A DNA stretch of 64,000 nucleotides from Rhynchopus sp. YZ270_cl-10 (taxonomy: Eukaryota; Euglenozoa; Diplonemea; Diplonemida; Diplonemidae). The number at the start of each line of letters is the position of its first letter. Within the stretch, counting starts at the first letter, position 1. The stretch is taken from the NCBI GenBank assembly GCA_964035575.1, contig OZ037896.1, positions 1,178,001 through 1,242,000 on the forward strand, given 5' to 3'. Under the pieces are notes generated by a model, which did no database searches, was not told the DNA's origin, and saw nothing but the letters and a program-made list of their open reading frames with translations. Made by a program: the position numbers and the translations under genes. Below are positions 1 through 10,021 of this stretch, in pieces.

Positions 1-1
1 A

Positions 2-3000
2 GCGGCTGCTGGCAAGGCACTTCGCGAGGCGGCGGAACGTGGCGACGAGGCTGGTGTGCAGACGGCCATTACACAGGGCGCAGCAGCGAGCGCAGTGGAC
101 ACGAAAGGGCGCACCGCACTGCATCTGGCATGCGCGCACAATGCTGCGACGGTTCGTGGTGTGATCGATGCGTTGATAGTGTCAGGCTGCAACGTCGACA
201 CACCAGACGCAGAGGGCACGACACCACTCCACACTGCCATCGCTGCAGGGAACCTCACTGCCATCAAGGCACTTCTGATTCACGGCGCGCAGGTCAACAC
301 TCCAGACACAACTGGAGGCACCGCACTGCACCATGCTGCAAGGATTTCCGCCACCACCACTGTTGCACGCCTGCTAGAAGAAAGGGTAGACCTCCTTGCG
401 ACAGACATGAATGGACAGACTGCGCTGCAGACTGCAGAGAAGAGCAGCGAATGCGCGACGTTGCTGTCCAATGCGCAGGACATCTTGTTTGATGCAATGA
501 CCAAGGAGGAAACCCCGTTTGATTGGGATGTGTTCCGCGAGACAGATGGGTGGCGTGCCTGGCGCAGCCCTGCTGGCGGCACCCTCCTGCACATCTCGGC
601 ATGGGGTGGGGGTGTGACAGCAACGACACGGCTTCTTAGCATCTACCCGGAACTGCTTTCTGTTGTGGATAACGAAGGGTGGACCGCACTGCACGTGGCG
701 GTGCGGCAGAAGCAGAACAAAGTGGTGGCAGCGATGGTTGCATCTCAAGGGTTCTACGCTGCTGCGCAGGTTGTCTCCGAAGGGCGCACTGCACTGCACG
801 TGGCTGCAAGCGTTGGGGGCGATGTAAAGGTTCTTTTAGACTCAGGACGGTTCGATCTGAGTCTAAAAGACGCAGATGATAAGACAGCAGAAGACGTGGC
901 GCGTGCAAATGGGCATCTTGAGATCGCCGATACGATCTTGCAGTACACAGCCGAACGGAACCGTGGTCCAACCACAGAGCAATGCCTGCAGGAATGGGTT
1001 GCACCGCATGGAAAGGTCGACCCAGCGCGCCGTCTGATGTACCGTGCTGCTCAAGTGTCGTCAGAGTCAATGTGCATGGCGTGCAACACCCCTGCCCTAG
1101 AGGTGCCCATACAGCGTATACGAGAGGGAACATTTGATGTGTTAAACGCAGCGATTCTGAAGTCAAGCCGTGTGGAGAACATTCTTCTTGCTTTGGGCTA
1201 TGCCATGAGCGAGCTGTGTGGTACGCAGGATGTCGAAGACGCGTTGAAGCTGCATGAGGAGCAGAATATACTGCCTTGGGTGGCGCGGGGTGATGGGGGG
1301 AAGCCGGTGCTGTCGGCGTTGTACTTTTTAGCGCATTCGCGCTTGGCGAGGCTGCGTGGGCGTGCAAACACGGCGGACGCACTGTGCGTTCTGTTCGCAA
1401 AGTTCCCCGGGCACGCCCCGTGGCTGCAGCCCACCGAACAGCGTGCCGTCTCACGCCAGCACCCACACCGCGGCCACGACACAACACCGTTACAACAGAT
1501 CCGCTCGTTGGTCGCCGCACACCACATGAAAGAGGTTGCGGACACTGCCTCACACCAGCCCCCTGCTCTGCACGCTCCGTGGTACTTTCTGCTTGGGAAT
1601 CCTGGTTCAGGGAGGACAACATGTTCTGGGTTGTTGGGCGATGTTCTGGCAGAGGTCTCTGGGCATGCGGTCGTGCATATGACCGGTGCGTGTGTGGAGC
1701 AGTTGGGGGTGGGGCTAGGGGAGGTTGTGTCGCGGGAAGTGGGGGTGGGTAAGAAGGCGGTGCTGGTGGTGGATGCGCCGTGTGTGCTTGGGGGTGTGTG
1801 CATGCAGGCGTTTGCTGCTGCGGCTAAGTGGATTCACAGTACGGTGCTTGCGGGGACCGCGGCAGACTGCGAGGTGCTCCGCGCACAGTCCCGCCCTGTC
1901 TGTGTGGTGCAGCTGGAGGACTTCACCGCCTCGGAGCTGACGCTCATCTGGGAGACGCAGCTTGCACGTCGTTACTACACCCACGGTGATGCAGTCAGGT
2001 CTCTTGTGCAGCGGCGCATGGCATCTGCAGTGTCGCGCCCAGGGTTCAGCAATGCGCATGAAGTGACAGCCTTGTTGGCCCAGGTGGGGCGGCACCTTGC
2101 GCCTGGTGTGGAGGGAGAGTGCAGCGTCATCGAGGCTCATCACATCCTAGGTCCGGAGCCTACCCGGAAGAACATTCCTGCGCTAGACCGTGTGTTGTCT
2201 GCGGTGGACGCCATGGTAGGCATTCCTCATGTCAAGGAAAGCTTTGTCTCGCTTGCCACCACTGCTGCACAAACCTACCGTGCTGAGCTGCTTGGCGTCC
2301 CCGCACCACACATGGCGCTGCACCGCTGGTTTGTTGGCAACCCTGGTTGTGGTAAGACCGAGTGCACCGCGAAGTACGCTGGTATCCTTCGTGCACTGAA
2401 CCTTCTCACTGTGGGGCTGGTGTACACACCTAGCCAGAGCGACCTGGAGACAAAGCTGGACGACACAGTGCGCATTGCGCAAGGCAGTGTTCTGTGCATT
2501 GACTGTGCCGACGCGCTGAGCAGCGAGGTAATGGAGGGTATAACGTCGAGGGTGCATGGGGTGCACGACATTGCGCTTGTGGTGCACAGTGCGAGGCCAC
2601 CGCGAGAGACAACGTTACCTGGCGCACCGTGTATTACTAAGGTTCGGTTCACGGACTTCACGGACATGCATTTGCTGCAGTATATCAGTGTTGTCTGTGA
2701 ACGCGACGCAATTCACGTCCCCTTTGCGCTGAAGCGGAGCATCGCCAATGTGCTAGGAAAGCAACGAGAGTTCTGCCAATTCCGCAACGCACACCTCGTG
2801 GAGGAAAAGCTGCGCGACGCCGTCGCCGCCATGTGGGCACGTGAACGAACCCGCCCTGCCACCACCACCACCACCACGCCAGCCTACACACTGCTCGAGG
2901 AGGACTTCGCGAGCAGCCGCAGCGCGCTGCCTGGCCTGCTCTCTGCACTGCACAACAATGGCGGCGCATTTCAACAAAAAATGCTTGAACTGTGCGCCCG

Positions 3001-3793
3001 CATGAGGGTACGACACGACGAAGCACGTCCCCTGGAGACACTAGCACGTCGCTTCATCTTCGCAGGCAACCCTGGTGTCGGACGCAAGACTGCAGCACAC
3101 ACCTTGGCAGCTCTGCTCTACACGATGAACATCCTGGCACGCAACCACGTGACCGTTGTCTTTGCGACTGAACTGTTAGCGTCCTTCGACGCCACCATAG
3201 CACGGTCGCAGGGTGCGGTGCTCTATGTCGAGGATGCAGGGCCTCTGCTGCACGCATCGCAGCACCCCATTCTCAAACGACTGCGTCTTGCGACGGGGTG
3301 TGTAGTCGTTCTCTCTGACACGGTTGAGGCAACGAAGCCCATGGCGGGACCACCAAAAGGTCCATCAAAGGGTCCGCCCACAGCGATGTTTGCGCAGACA
3401 GCAAGCCCGGTTATCGCGCCACAGCACTCCACCTCAGTGCGCGCCGACTATGATGTAGTGGTGTTCCAAGACTGGACACCTTCACGCTGTGTGCAGGTGG
3501 TGACAAAGATGCTGTCGCAGGGCGGCTATACGCTGGAGTACAGCAAGACAGCGCCTTCTGCAAGAGGGAAGCCCCCATCCGAGCTTGCAGCATCGGTTCT
3601 GGAAAGCTGTTTCCAAGCGCTCAGCACCCGTGCCGGTTGGAGTAACGGGCGTGACGTGGTGCTCATGTTCAACGAAGTCGAACGGCAGAGAGAAAAACGG
3701 CTCTGTGCCCACGACGCAACGCAGCCAGAAGGGGTAACTGTCGGGGACGTCGCGTCTGCGGGGGAAACCTTTCTGCATCTGCGAGCACGGTAA
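2..3793 (+). CDS. Ankyrin repeat protein with three CbxX/CfqX-type AAA modules, 5' partial
   Basis: The frame is open to the left edge, so the true start lies outside the window. The first residues already read as an ankyrin helix (ALREAAERGD). Ankyrin repeats fill about residues 1-160 and again 185-315 (TALHLA, TPLHTA, TALHVA motifs). Three P-loop modules follow near residues 530, 778 and 1020: GNPGSGRTT, GNPGCGKTE and GNPGVGRKT. Only the middle one keeps the Walker A lysine in place. The Walker B segments are VLVVD, VLCID and VLYVED, without the usual DE pair. This is the CbxX/CfqX-like AAA family, known elsewhere as Rubisco-activase-like and stress-linked ATPases, often in tandem. The combination suggests a large scaffold with one possibly active ATPase site and two degenerate ones. 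Function and substrate are unknown. Intronless as far as visible; the stop is TAA. Confidence 0.88.
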   Translation, partial: AAAGKALREAAERGDEAGVQTAITQGAAASAVDTKGRTALHLACAHNAATVRGVIDALIVSGCNVDTPDAEGTTPLHTAIAAGNLTAIKALLIHGAQVNTPDTTGGTALHHAARISATTTVARLLEERVDLLATDMNGQTALQTAEKSSECATLLSNAQDILFDAMTKEETPFDWDVFRETDGWRAWRSPAGGTLLHISAWGGGVTATTRLLSIYPELLSVVDNEGWTALHVAVRQKQNKVVAAMVASQGFYAAAQVVSEGRTALHVAASVGGDVKVLLDSGRFDLSLKDADDKTAEDVARANGHLEIADTILQYTAERNRGPTTEQCLQEWVAPHGKVDPARRLMYRAAQVSSESMCMACNTPALEVPIQRIREGTFDVLNAAILKSSRVENILLALGYAMSELCGTQDVEDALKLHEEQNILPWVARGDGGKPVLSALYFLAHSRLARLRGRANTADALCVLFAKFPGHAPWLQPTEQRAVSRQHPHRGHDTTPLQQIRSLVAAHHMKEVADTASHQPPALHAPWYFLLGNPGSGRTTCSGLLGDVLAEVSGHAVVHMTGACVEQLGVGLGEVVSREVGVGKKAVLVVDAPCVLGGVCMQAFAAAAKWIHSTVLAGTAADCEVLRAQSRPVCVVQLEDFTASELTLIWETQLARRYYTHGDAVRSLVQRRMASAVSRPGFSNAHEVTALLAQVGRHLAPGVEGECSVIEAHHILGPEPTRKNIPALDRVLSAVDAMVGIPHVKESFVSLATTAAQTYRAELLGVPAPHMALHRWFVGNPGCGKTECTAKYAGILRALNLLTVGLVYTPSQSDLETKLDDTVRIAQGSVLCIDCADALSSEVMEGITSRVHGVHDIALVVHSARPPRETTLPGAPCITKVRFTDFTDMHLLQYISVVCERDAIHVPFALKRSIANVLGKQREFCQFRNAHLVEEKLRDAVAAMWARERTRPATTTTTTPAYTLLEEDFASSRSALPGLLSALHNNGGAFQQKMLELCARMRVRHDEARPLETLARRFIFAGNPGVGRKTAAHTLAALLYTMNILARNHVTVVFATELLASFDATIARSQGAVLYVEDAGPLLHASQHPILKRLRLATGCVVVLSDTVEATKPMAGPPKGPSKGPPTAMFAQTASPVIAPQHSTSVRADYDVVVFQDWTPSRCVQVVTKMLSQGGYTLEYSKTAPSARGKPPSELAASVLESCFQALSTRAGWSNGRDVVLMFNEVERQREKRLCAHDATQPEGVTVGDVASAGETFLHLRAR

Positions 3794-4956
3794 CACAGTG
3801 TAAACAGCATCTCATCCAAACAAATGCTGCGGGTGTATCTTTTTTTTCCTGTTTTTTTTTTTTTTGTGTGTGTTTTTCTTTTTTTATTCAGAGAACGACA
3901 GGAGGCGGCTGCCTTACACTTCCCATTCGACATCATACTTACAGTTGATATTACCGCAGCATTTGGCAACGTTTCACAGGGGAGTACCAAGGGGAGGGCT
4001 CCCAAAGGACCCTCTAAGGGATGGGGATGTGGGGTGGAGTCCTTCTTCTAGTTTTTCTGCATGGGCAACGACTGAGATGCGCTTCAACGTTTCAACTACT
4101 CTTTTTTCTGGGGTCCGATTAAAACCCTGCAGAGAACCAATGCCTGCGTTGCACTAAGTTCTCTTTTTTTTCCACTTAGTTAAGGGGACTAAGCATGAGA
4201 GCGTAGACACAATAAGCAATACGCTAGGTAGTACATGGGGGAAGGCAGCAAGAAGTGCTGTGGTTTGGGGGGGAAAAACGCAACATAATATGATCTGTGA
4301 TTCGGCTCAATGAGGAAATTTGGGGGGAGAGGGGGTTTTTTTTGTGACACCCGCTGCTTCGTGCCGCCAACGATACCCCCTTGAAAAAAAAGGAAAAAAA
4401 GGCTAAGATGATGAAGACTGTCTGAATGGCGGCTTCACTGAACCAACAGCTAAAAAAAAGGATTTTTTTTTTCTCTTCTCATTCTTGCGATCGTTCGTTA
4501 CCTTCTTGAATGAACGGCTCGCTTTTTTAGGTCGTGCCCTGAACTGACCCGAGGTGGTCTCAGGCTTATCTCAGAGAAGGTGCTTTCATTAGCCTGGATC
4601 GGGCATGTTGTTCACTTTTTGAATTCCATTCTGAGTTCTTCCTCAACCCCGTTCACACTACAGTACGGGTATGCCTACCACTCTTTTGTTTTACCCCACC
4701 CTATTTTCCCTAAGAAAGGGAGAACACCTTTGCTTTCTGCGAAATATTGTTGAAAACCCCCCTTTCAAACGCGCTTCTTTCATCTGCACGAAAGGAGTTC
4801 ATCCATGACAAAAAATTTCCTTCCGTTTTTTTTCTTTTTTCCTCCACACCACACCTCTCTGCGGCGCGTTCTTCACATCTCCCGCACATCTTTTTTCCAT
4901 TCACACACCCTCCATACTCTCCACACACCTTCCACACACCCACAGGGGCAGCCACA
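3794..4956. other. Intergenic, no gene seen
   Basis: The region holds long T runs and pyrimidine-rich stretches. A weak remnant of the dispersed 'ctaagcacgag' repeat lies near 4181-4215. The last 150 bases before the RRM gene are C/T/A-rich (ccacac repeats), as in other gene leaders here. I see no convincing open frame. Confidence 0.6.
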
Positions 4957-5723
4957 ATGTCGACCAACCCACCCAAAGAGACAATCTATGTCAACAACCT
5001 GCCCGACAAGCTGCAAAAGGACGAGTTGAAACGATCGCTGTACTACCTCTTCTCACAGTACGGCCCCATCATTGACGTGGTGGCGATGAAGACGCCGTCA
5101 TCGCGGGGGCAGGCGTTCATCATCTTCAGACACATCTCGCACGCAACATCCGCGCTGCGTGCGAGCAACGGGCTGACGTTCTTCGGCAAGCCGATGCAGA
5201 TCCAGTACGCGAAGGTGCGCTCTGAGTGCATCGACAAAATAGAAGGCACGTTCCGCCAGAAGAACGCAAAGCTGCGCCGTCGCGAGCGCGAAGAGAAGGA
5301 ACGGGAGCACATCAAAAAGCTCGCAGGGCGCGAGACACCACAGATCGAGTCCCGACCTAAGCGTGACCGTGAGGCCGCACAGATCACAGAAGACAACCGG
5401 GGGGCCAAGAAGCAACGTGTTGAGCTGGGCGAGCCGAACAAGACCCTCATCCTGACAGACTTCCCTGTAGCAGTGCTGAAACAGGCGGGGGCGCTTAAGG
5501 TATTGGGGGTAAAAGGAGGATGTGTTAATTTTTGGTGTGGCTGAATGGGGCGCAAAAAGAGCGCAAGAAGTGCGAATCCCCCCTTCAGCCACACCAGTTT
5601 CACTATTTCCCCGATAAAGATCAGATCAAAATGCGTAAATTGTGGTCCGACGATATTAAAAATATGCATCTGGTGTTTTCTGAGTGGATTTTTTTTGAAA
5701 AACTACAACGATATTACAGTTGA
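4957..5723 (+). CDS. U1A/U2B''-type spliceosomal RRM protein, second RRM cut short
   Basis: Proposed exons are 4957-5499 and 5598-5723, a phase-0 intron of 98 bp (GTATTG...CAG), giving 222 residues. RRM1 has RNP2 IYVNNL at 10-15 and RNP1 RGQAFIIF at 50-57, the latter nearly identical to human U1A (RGQAFVIF). A basic linker (RRREREEKERE) leads to RRM2, which begins NKTLILTDFP. The exon join restores the exact spacing to FHYFP that U1A/U2B'' RRM2 has between its NLP and FNQFP motifs, which is why I believe the intron. The start is the ATG opening MSTNPPKE, because upstream codons are low-complexity leader. Members bind U1 or U2 snRNA loops. RRM2 loses its last helix and strand because the TGA lies in a mariner-like MITE. 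A further downstream exon cannot be excluded. Confidence 0.78.
5500..5597 (+). other. Short intron containing a strong hairpin repeat
   Basis: The 3' two thirds of this intron fold on themselves: TGGTGTGGCTGAA near 5533 pairs perfectly with TTCAGCCACACCA ending near 5596. The interior (aagaagtgcgaatc) matches a second copy at about 17605-17667, so the intron contains a dispersed hairpin element. Confidence 0.6.
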
Positions 5724-5833
5724 ACAAGTAATATTGTCGACCAAAAAAGTCGCCAATTACAAGAAAACCCCCAAAATCCGCCAATATTATTTGGTCGCCA
5801 ATTTTTTTGGTCGCCAAGTTTCTTGTCCAACTG
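5717..5833. mobile_element. Tc1/mariner-like MITE with TA duplication
   Basis: A 117-bp element flanked by TA on both sides. The inverted ends are CAGTTGAACAAG on the left and CAGTTGGACAAG on the right, and both arms contain gtcgaccaaaaaa-like motifs. CAGTTG(A/G)AC ends with a TA target are typical of the Tc1/mariner/pogo class. There is no coding capacity. The TGA at 5721-5723 lies in its left end and closes the RRM gene frame. Confidence 0.8.
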
Positions 5834-7557
5834 TAGTTAGAATGGCATGGTCAAGGGTTCTATGGGTTAATGTTAATACGAATAACAGAAAAAGGGGGAA
5901 AGTGGAGTGAGTAGACTAATGGCATTTGTCTTTAAGAACAAAGCAATACAACAACAACACAACAACACAACACGACAGGCACTCTTCAGCCCGTTCTCGG
6001 GATTGAAAGATATACGGACAGCACCAGTCAAAGAAGAAAGCAAAGGTATACCACTCACCCCACACCCCACCCTTTGGGGTCCTGGAAAGCCCAGCATCCA
6101 TACTTATGTCATAATACCGGAGAACCCTTGAGCATACTCTCCGTGGCCTTCGTCAAGCCTCAAGGTCAGGTCTAAATCGTACGCAAAGCTCCTGAGCTCT
6201 TCAAGAACAGTGCCAAGCACTTCCTGTGGTGCTGTGATGCTTTTCTTAGCACCCCTGTGATGTGCTTCAATTTAGTTATCCGTCTTTTTAGAACTCTGCC
6301 CCTAACGTGTTTTGTGGTGTGTGTACGTCTTTCAACCATTTTTCTTTGTGAAAATGATTTTTTTTTTTGTTGCAAAGTGAAAACAGACAAACAGTGTGTT
6401 ACGCTTTTCATAGTTTTGTGCAGGCAAAGCCTTGTGGTTCTCTTCGCCACTACCAGGGCGATTGCAACACAGCACACTAAAGGGCCATATTCTGCGCAAG
6501 AATTACCCTCACTAGGCATTAATCAAACTCACCACACTACTGCACTACACCACCACAGGAGCGACAGCATTTATCGAGTACGAAACAGAGGCACAAGCAG
6601 GCGCTGCGCTAGTGGGGTTGAGGGTATGTAGTGACACACACTGAGCAAAGGAAGAGGGGCCAGAGATGAGCCCTGAAGTTGAGGCTGAACGAGCCGCTTT
6701 TTTTTTGCTGCTCCCGTGACAGTAGTCTCAACTTAAGCAATACCCAGTTTAGGTGACAACATGAGGGGCTTAAGTTCATCTTAATGTTCTCCTTTATTTT
6801 CATCCCCTAAAAAAACAATATCAAATATCAAAAGGATTCTGGCATCCTACAAAGCTTACTTCCTTCTATTTGCTCTATTTTAAGGATCCTGTGAAGAAAA
6901 AAAACTGTGGCTGCACCTGTGATGCAGTCTAAAAATCAAACAAAGTCGTTTGTACTTTCAACTTCTTTTTATTTGTGTGTCGGAGAGAGGTGCCTGTATT
7001 AATAACTTCTTTTTATGTCCCTGCAATGCACCACTACACCATTATCACAGGGTCACCAGCTGACAGATGATTATTCATTAGAGCTGAAGTACGCGAATAG
7101 GTCGTGACATAAAGACACATTCTGAGAGACCAACAGGCCAAGCCGCTAAGAAAAAAAAATTAAAATAAAAACGGCCCAGCCTTAGTCAAGGTACCATGGT
7201 TGGCACGAACCCTGTCTTTTTGATGGTGAGTTTTTTTTTTTTGTCAACACAAAAGAGGAAGTGATGGGATCGTACAAAATCATTGTGTCGATTACACTAT
7301 TCCAATTTTTTTTTTTCTTTCGCGGAGAGAGAAAAAAAGAGAAAAAACGAAACAGCAAAATGATTTGCAAAAATTGGAGGAGCCATCGTTGCTCCTTTTT
7401 GGGGAATGCTATATTTTTTTTTTTGACTTTTTTAAAAAAAAGGGGTTGCAAAAAAAAAAAAAGGGCTCGGGGTTGGGGGGGGTCGTGGGTTTTCTTTTCT
7501 TCCCTTTTTTCTTTTCTATCGAAGTATATTACGGGAAGTTGTCCAACCTTCCAGAAC

Positions 7558-7592
<35 letters not shown>

Positions 7593-7633
7593 CCCCTCTT
7601 CTCCCCTCCCATCCCTATCTCTTTTTGTTATGT
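5834..7633. other. Intergenic, repeats only
   Basis: Contains a minus-strand copy of the 'ggtaattcttgcgcagaatatg' repeat (about 6470-6503) and a copy of the 'gtgaagaaaaaccgtggctgc' repeat (about 6884-6945). A (CT)n run lies at about 7561-7590. Homopolymer A and T runs make up much of the rest. No gene is visible. Confidence 0.55.
6884..6945 (+). repeat. Dispersed repeat R5 copy
   Basis: Diverged copy of the family reading 'ggatcctgtgaagaaaa...tggctgc...gtgat..agtct'. Better copies are at 16276 (interrupted), 41527 and 45743. Confidence 0.6.
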
Positions 7634-7785
7634 ACTGCCTTCGTTCACTTACGGTGCGGGCAAGCCTATTAGGGTTCCTTTTTACATCTTCTGTTGGCCC
7701 TTGCAGGGTACTTTGTGATTTCATCTGGGGCTGTCATCGTATGAGGATCAGGCAGAGGTGCCTGCATCAATAGCTTCACCTTTTT
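7634..7785 (+). repeat. Dispersed SINE-like repeat R4, long copy
   Basis: About 150 bp reading 'ttcacttacggtgcgggcaag' at the 5' side and 'ggaggtgcctgcatcaat' at the 3' side, ending in a T run. It matches 41358-41514 over nearly its whole length. Shorter 3' fragments occur at 14919, 17565, 17685, 18711 and 58827. Size, dispersal and T-rich end suggest a SINE, but I cannot show RNA polymerase III promoter boxes. Confidence 0.6.
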
Positions 7786-7927
7786 TTTTTTGAAATATTT
7801 GAAATACTCAATTCAACCACCCCCTCAAACTCCCCAAACAAAAGCTCTCAATACACAAAACCAACCCCCATCTTCGTGCGTATTCCCTTCCCCCTCAAAA
7901 GTACCGTTTTTTTTTTTTCTTTTTCAA

Positions 7928-10021
7928 ATGAGAGATACCTTCGCAATCCTGCTGTTGTCGACAGTGTGTGTCCATGCATACACAGACATCCATCAACGGT
8001 GCACCACTGTGAACGACACCACCGACCTGATGTGGATGGCCGACTCCGAGAGCGCTGGAGACATTGAGGAATGCTGGTATTTGGAGTGCTCAGGGCATAT
8101 CACGATTCAGGGGAGCACAGACCTGGACGAGATGCACCAGTACCTGACTGTGTACCGTGACGACAACGTGCTGTCGAACGCGACAGGCGACAACATGATG
8201 TACAGCCTCACCTCCAACGACACGAATGACTGCATCACAGTCGCACTTCTCTCCGAGAACCCGTCGACCTCTGGCAGCGTGAACCTCTCGTGGATGTGCA
8301 CACCGCAGGTCTTCTACCCGGAGTGCATGGATGCGCCCATGGATCTTTCCGCCTCTGCAGCAGACAGCAACGCAAGCGACGCCTGCTGGAACATCATGTG
8401 TGACGGGCGTGTGTCCGCTGCCGTGTCCTTCATGAACGTAAGCTCCGATGAGCTGACTGTGAGGCGCCGTGGCTACACCATGCACAGCTTTACAGGCGAC
8501 GGTGAAGAGAGCTTCGATATCGAAGGCGACGCACGCATCCAGGTGCGCTACATGCCGGGGAGCAGCAACGACAGCAGCTTCTCCTTGGACTGGACGTGCG
8601 AAGAGGCCACCTGCGAGGCAGTTGCCGAGCCCGAGCTTGCCTACGACATCCCGATGGAGACGGGGTACAACAAATGCTTCACTTTTGAGTGCCAGGGGCT
8701 CTTTGTGGGCACGCTTGTCACGAACTTTACTCAGAACGCAGACCAGGGGGTCGTGCTCAAATATGACGGGAAGACCCTCTTTGGACAGATGGAGAGCGAC
8801 AGCATGAGCGACAGCATGAGCGACAGTGACAGCATGAGTGACAGCAGCATGGACAGCGAGAGCATGAGTGGAAGCTACGGGAGCAACGAAAGCAACGAGA
8901 CCATGAGTGATAGCATGAGCGGAAGCGACGGCCCCTCTCACACGGCCGTCACCTCGTACCTCAGCTACCACACCGACGGGGCCGTCGAGCTGATCATCAT
9001 GTCGAACAAGGCGACGATGCCATCCGACGTCAGCCTCTCGTGGATGTGCGTCGACACCACAGAAGCACCTAAGACCGGCGCGCCTTCAACCTGGGTACCC
9101 GACACAGAGTCACCTGACACCGACGCACCTGACACAGAGGCACCTGAGACGGAGGCTCCTGAGACTGACGCACCTGAGACTGACGCACCTGACACGGAGG
9201 CACCTGAAACCGAGGTACCAAGCACACAGGCACCGGAGACTGCGACACCACCCACCGAGCGTGACATCACATGGTGCACCACGGATGCAACGTGCCGGAC
9301 CTACGGCGACGCAGAGGCCACCTGCGCTGAAGGGCGTTGTGTCTGCGTTGCAGAGGGCTACGGCAACCCGGTGCACGCACGGACAGGTGTCACTGCGTAC
9401 CTCTGCACGACTACGGAGGTGGTGAAGAGACGCCAGATCGTGCACGCACTCTTTGCTGAGTCGTGCGACAAATTCACAGAGGACATCTCCGCGCTCTACA
9501 AACAGCTTCTTGTGGCCGTCTTCGGCGGCGGCGTTGTGAAGAAGCTGAACCAGCAGTGCGGCTCTATCCTGCTCATTGCTGAGATGGACGACGTTAACTT
9601 GAACACTGCGTTGACCGTTGACGTGCAGGCCGAGATGATTATATTGCTTGCCACCGCTGAGTACGCAACCCTAGCAGGGGCCATTGGGTCACCTGTGTCT
9701 GCTGGTGTGTCTTCAGTGGACGCACTGCGCTGTGCCGTGGAGAATGCTGATGAGATGATCTACATTGGTGGTCAGTGCATGCCCTACACATGCATGTCCG
9801 GATACGAGCTTAAGGAGGGCGTATGCAAGGAAGACGACGACAGTGGGATCAGTGCAGGGGTGATCGCAGGTATTGTGGTCGGTGTTGCTGTGCTGCTGCT
9901 GATCATTGCCTCGGCGGTGTTCTTCTTCCTCAGACGGAGAGACAAGGCGCACGCAGAGAACGGACCCCCCGACCAGGAGGAGTGGGCAAACCGCCCCAGA
10001 ACAGCAGGGGCAGCCAACTAA
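7928..10021 (+). CDS. Secreted/surface protein with Cys repeats, Ser-Asp and Thr-Glu-Ala-Pro tracts and one C-terminal TM
   Basis: A 697-residue type I membrane protein. The start is the ATG opening MRDTFAILLLSTVCVHA, a clean signal peptide; the upstream in-frame codons are pyrimidine leader. The ectodomain has three related units of about 100 residues. Each opens with paired cysteines (CWYLECSG, CWNIMCDG, CFTFECQG) and closes with a (N/S)LSWMC- or LDWTC-like strand, giving a CUB-like look. A Ser/Asp/Met tract (DSMSDSMSD...) is inserted inside the third unit. A stalk of TEAPETDAP repeats covers about 388-441, then a small Cys knot (CTTDATC...CVC), a conserved-looking region, and a TM at about 643-668 followed by RRR and a short cytoplasmic tail. 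Many N-x-S/T sites suggest heavy glycosylation. I do not recognise a named family. Confidence 0.85.
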   Translation: MRDTFAILLLSTVCVHAYTDIHQRCTTVNDTTDLMWMADSESAGDIEECWYLECSGHITIQGSTDLDEMHQYLTVYRDDNVLSNATGDNMMYSLTSNDTNDCITVALLSENPSTSGSVNLSWMCTPQVFYPECMDAPMDLSASAADSNASDACWNIMCDGRVSAAVSFMNVSSDELTVRRRGYTMHSFTGDGEESFDIEGDARIQVRYMPGSSNDSSFSLDWTCEEATCEAVAEPELAYDIPMETGYNKCFTFECQGLFVGTLVTNFTQNADQGVVLKYDGKTLFGQMESDSMSDSMSDSDSMSDSSMDSESMSGSYGSNESNETMSDSMSGSDGPSHTAVTSYLSYHTDGAVELIIMSNKATMPSDVSLSWMCVDTTEAPKTGAPSTWVPDTESPDTDAPDTEAPETEAPETDAPETDAPDTEAPETEVPSTQAPETATPPTERDITWCTTDATCRTYGDAEATCAEGRCVCVAEGYGNPVHARTGVTAYLCTTTEVVKRRQIVHALFAESCDKFTEDISALYKQLLVAVFGGGVVKKLNQQCGSILLIAEMDDVNLNTALTVDVQAEMIILLATAEYATLAGAIGSPVSAGVSSVDALRCAVENADEMIYIGGQCMPYTCMSGYELKEGVCKEDDDSGISAGVIAGIVVGVAVLLLIIASAVFFFLRRRDKAHAENGPPDQEEWANRPRTAGAAN

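Noticed and set aside
636-1622. 328-codon open frame on the minus strand
   Set aside because: Antisense shadow of the ankyrin/AAA gene, with no domain.
5532-5600. tRNA-like sequence in the RRM intron (GCTGAATGG, GTGCGAATC)
   Set aside because: A perfect 13-bp hairpin leaves no room for a cloverleaf and there is no anticodon arm.
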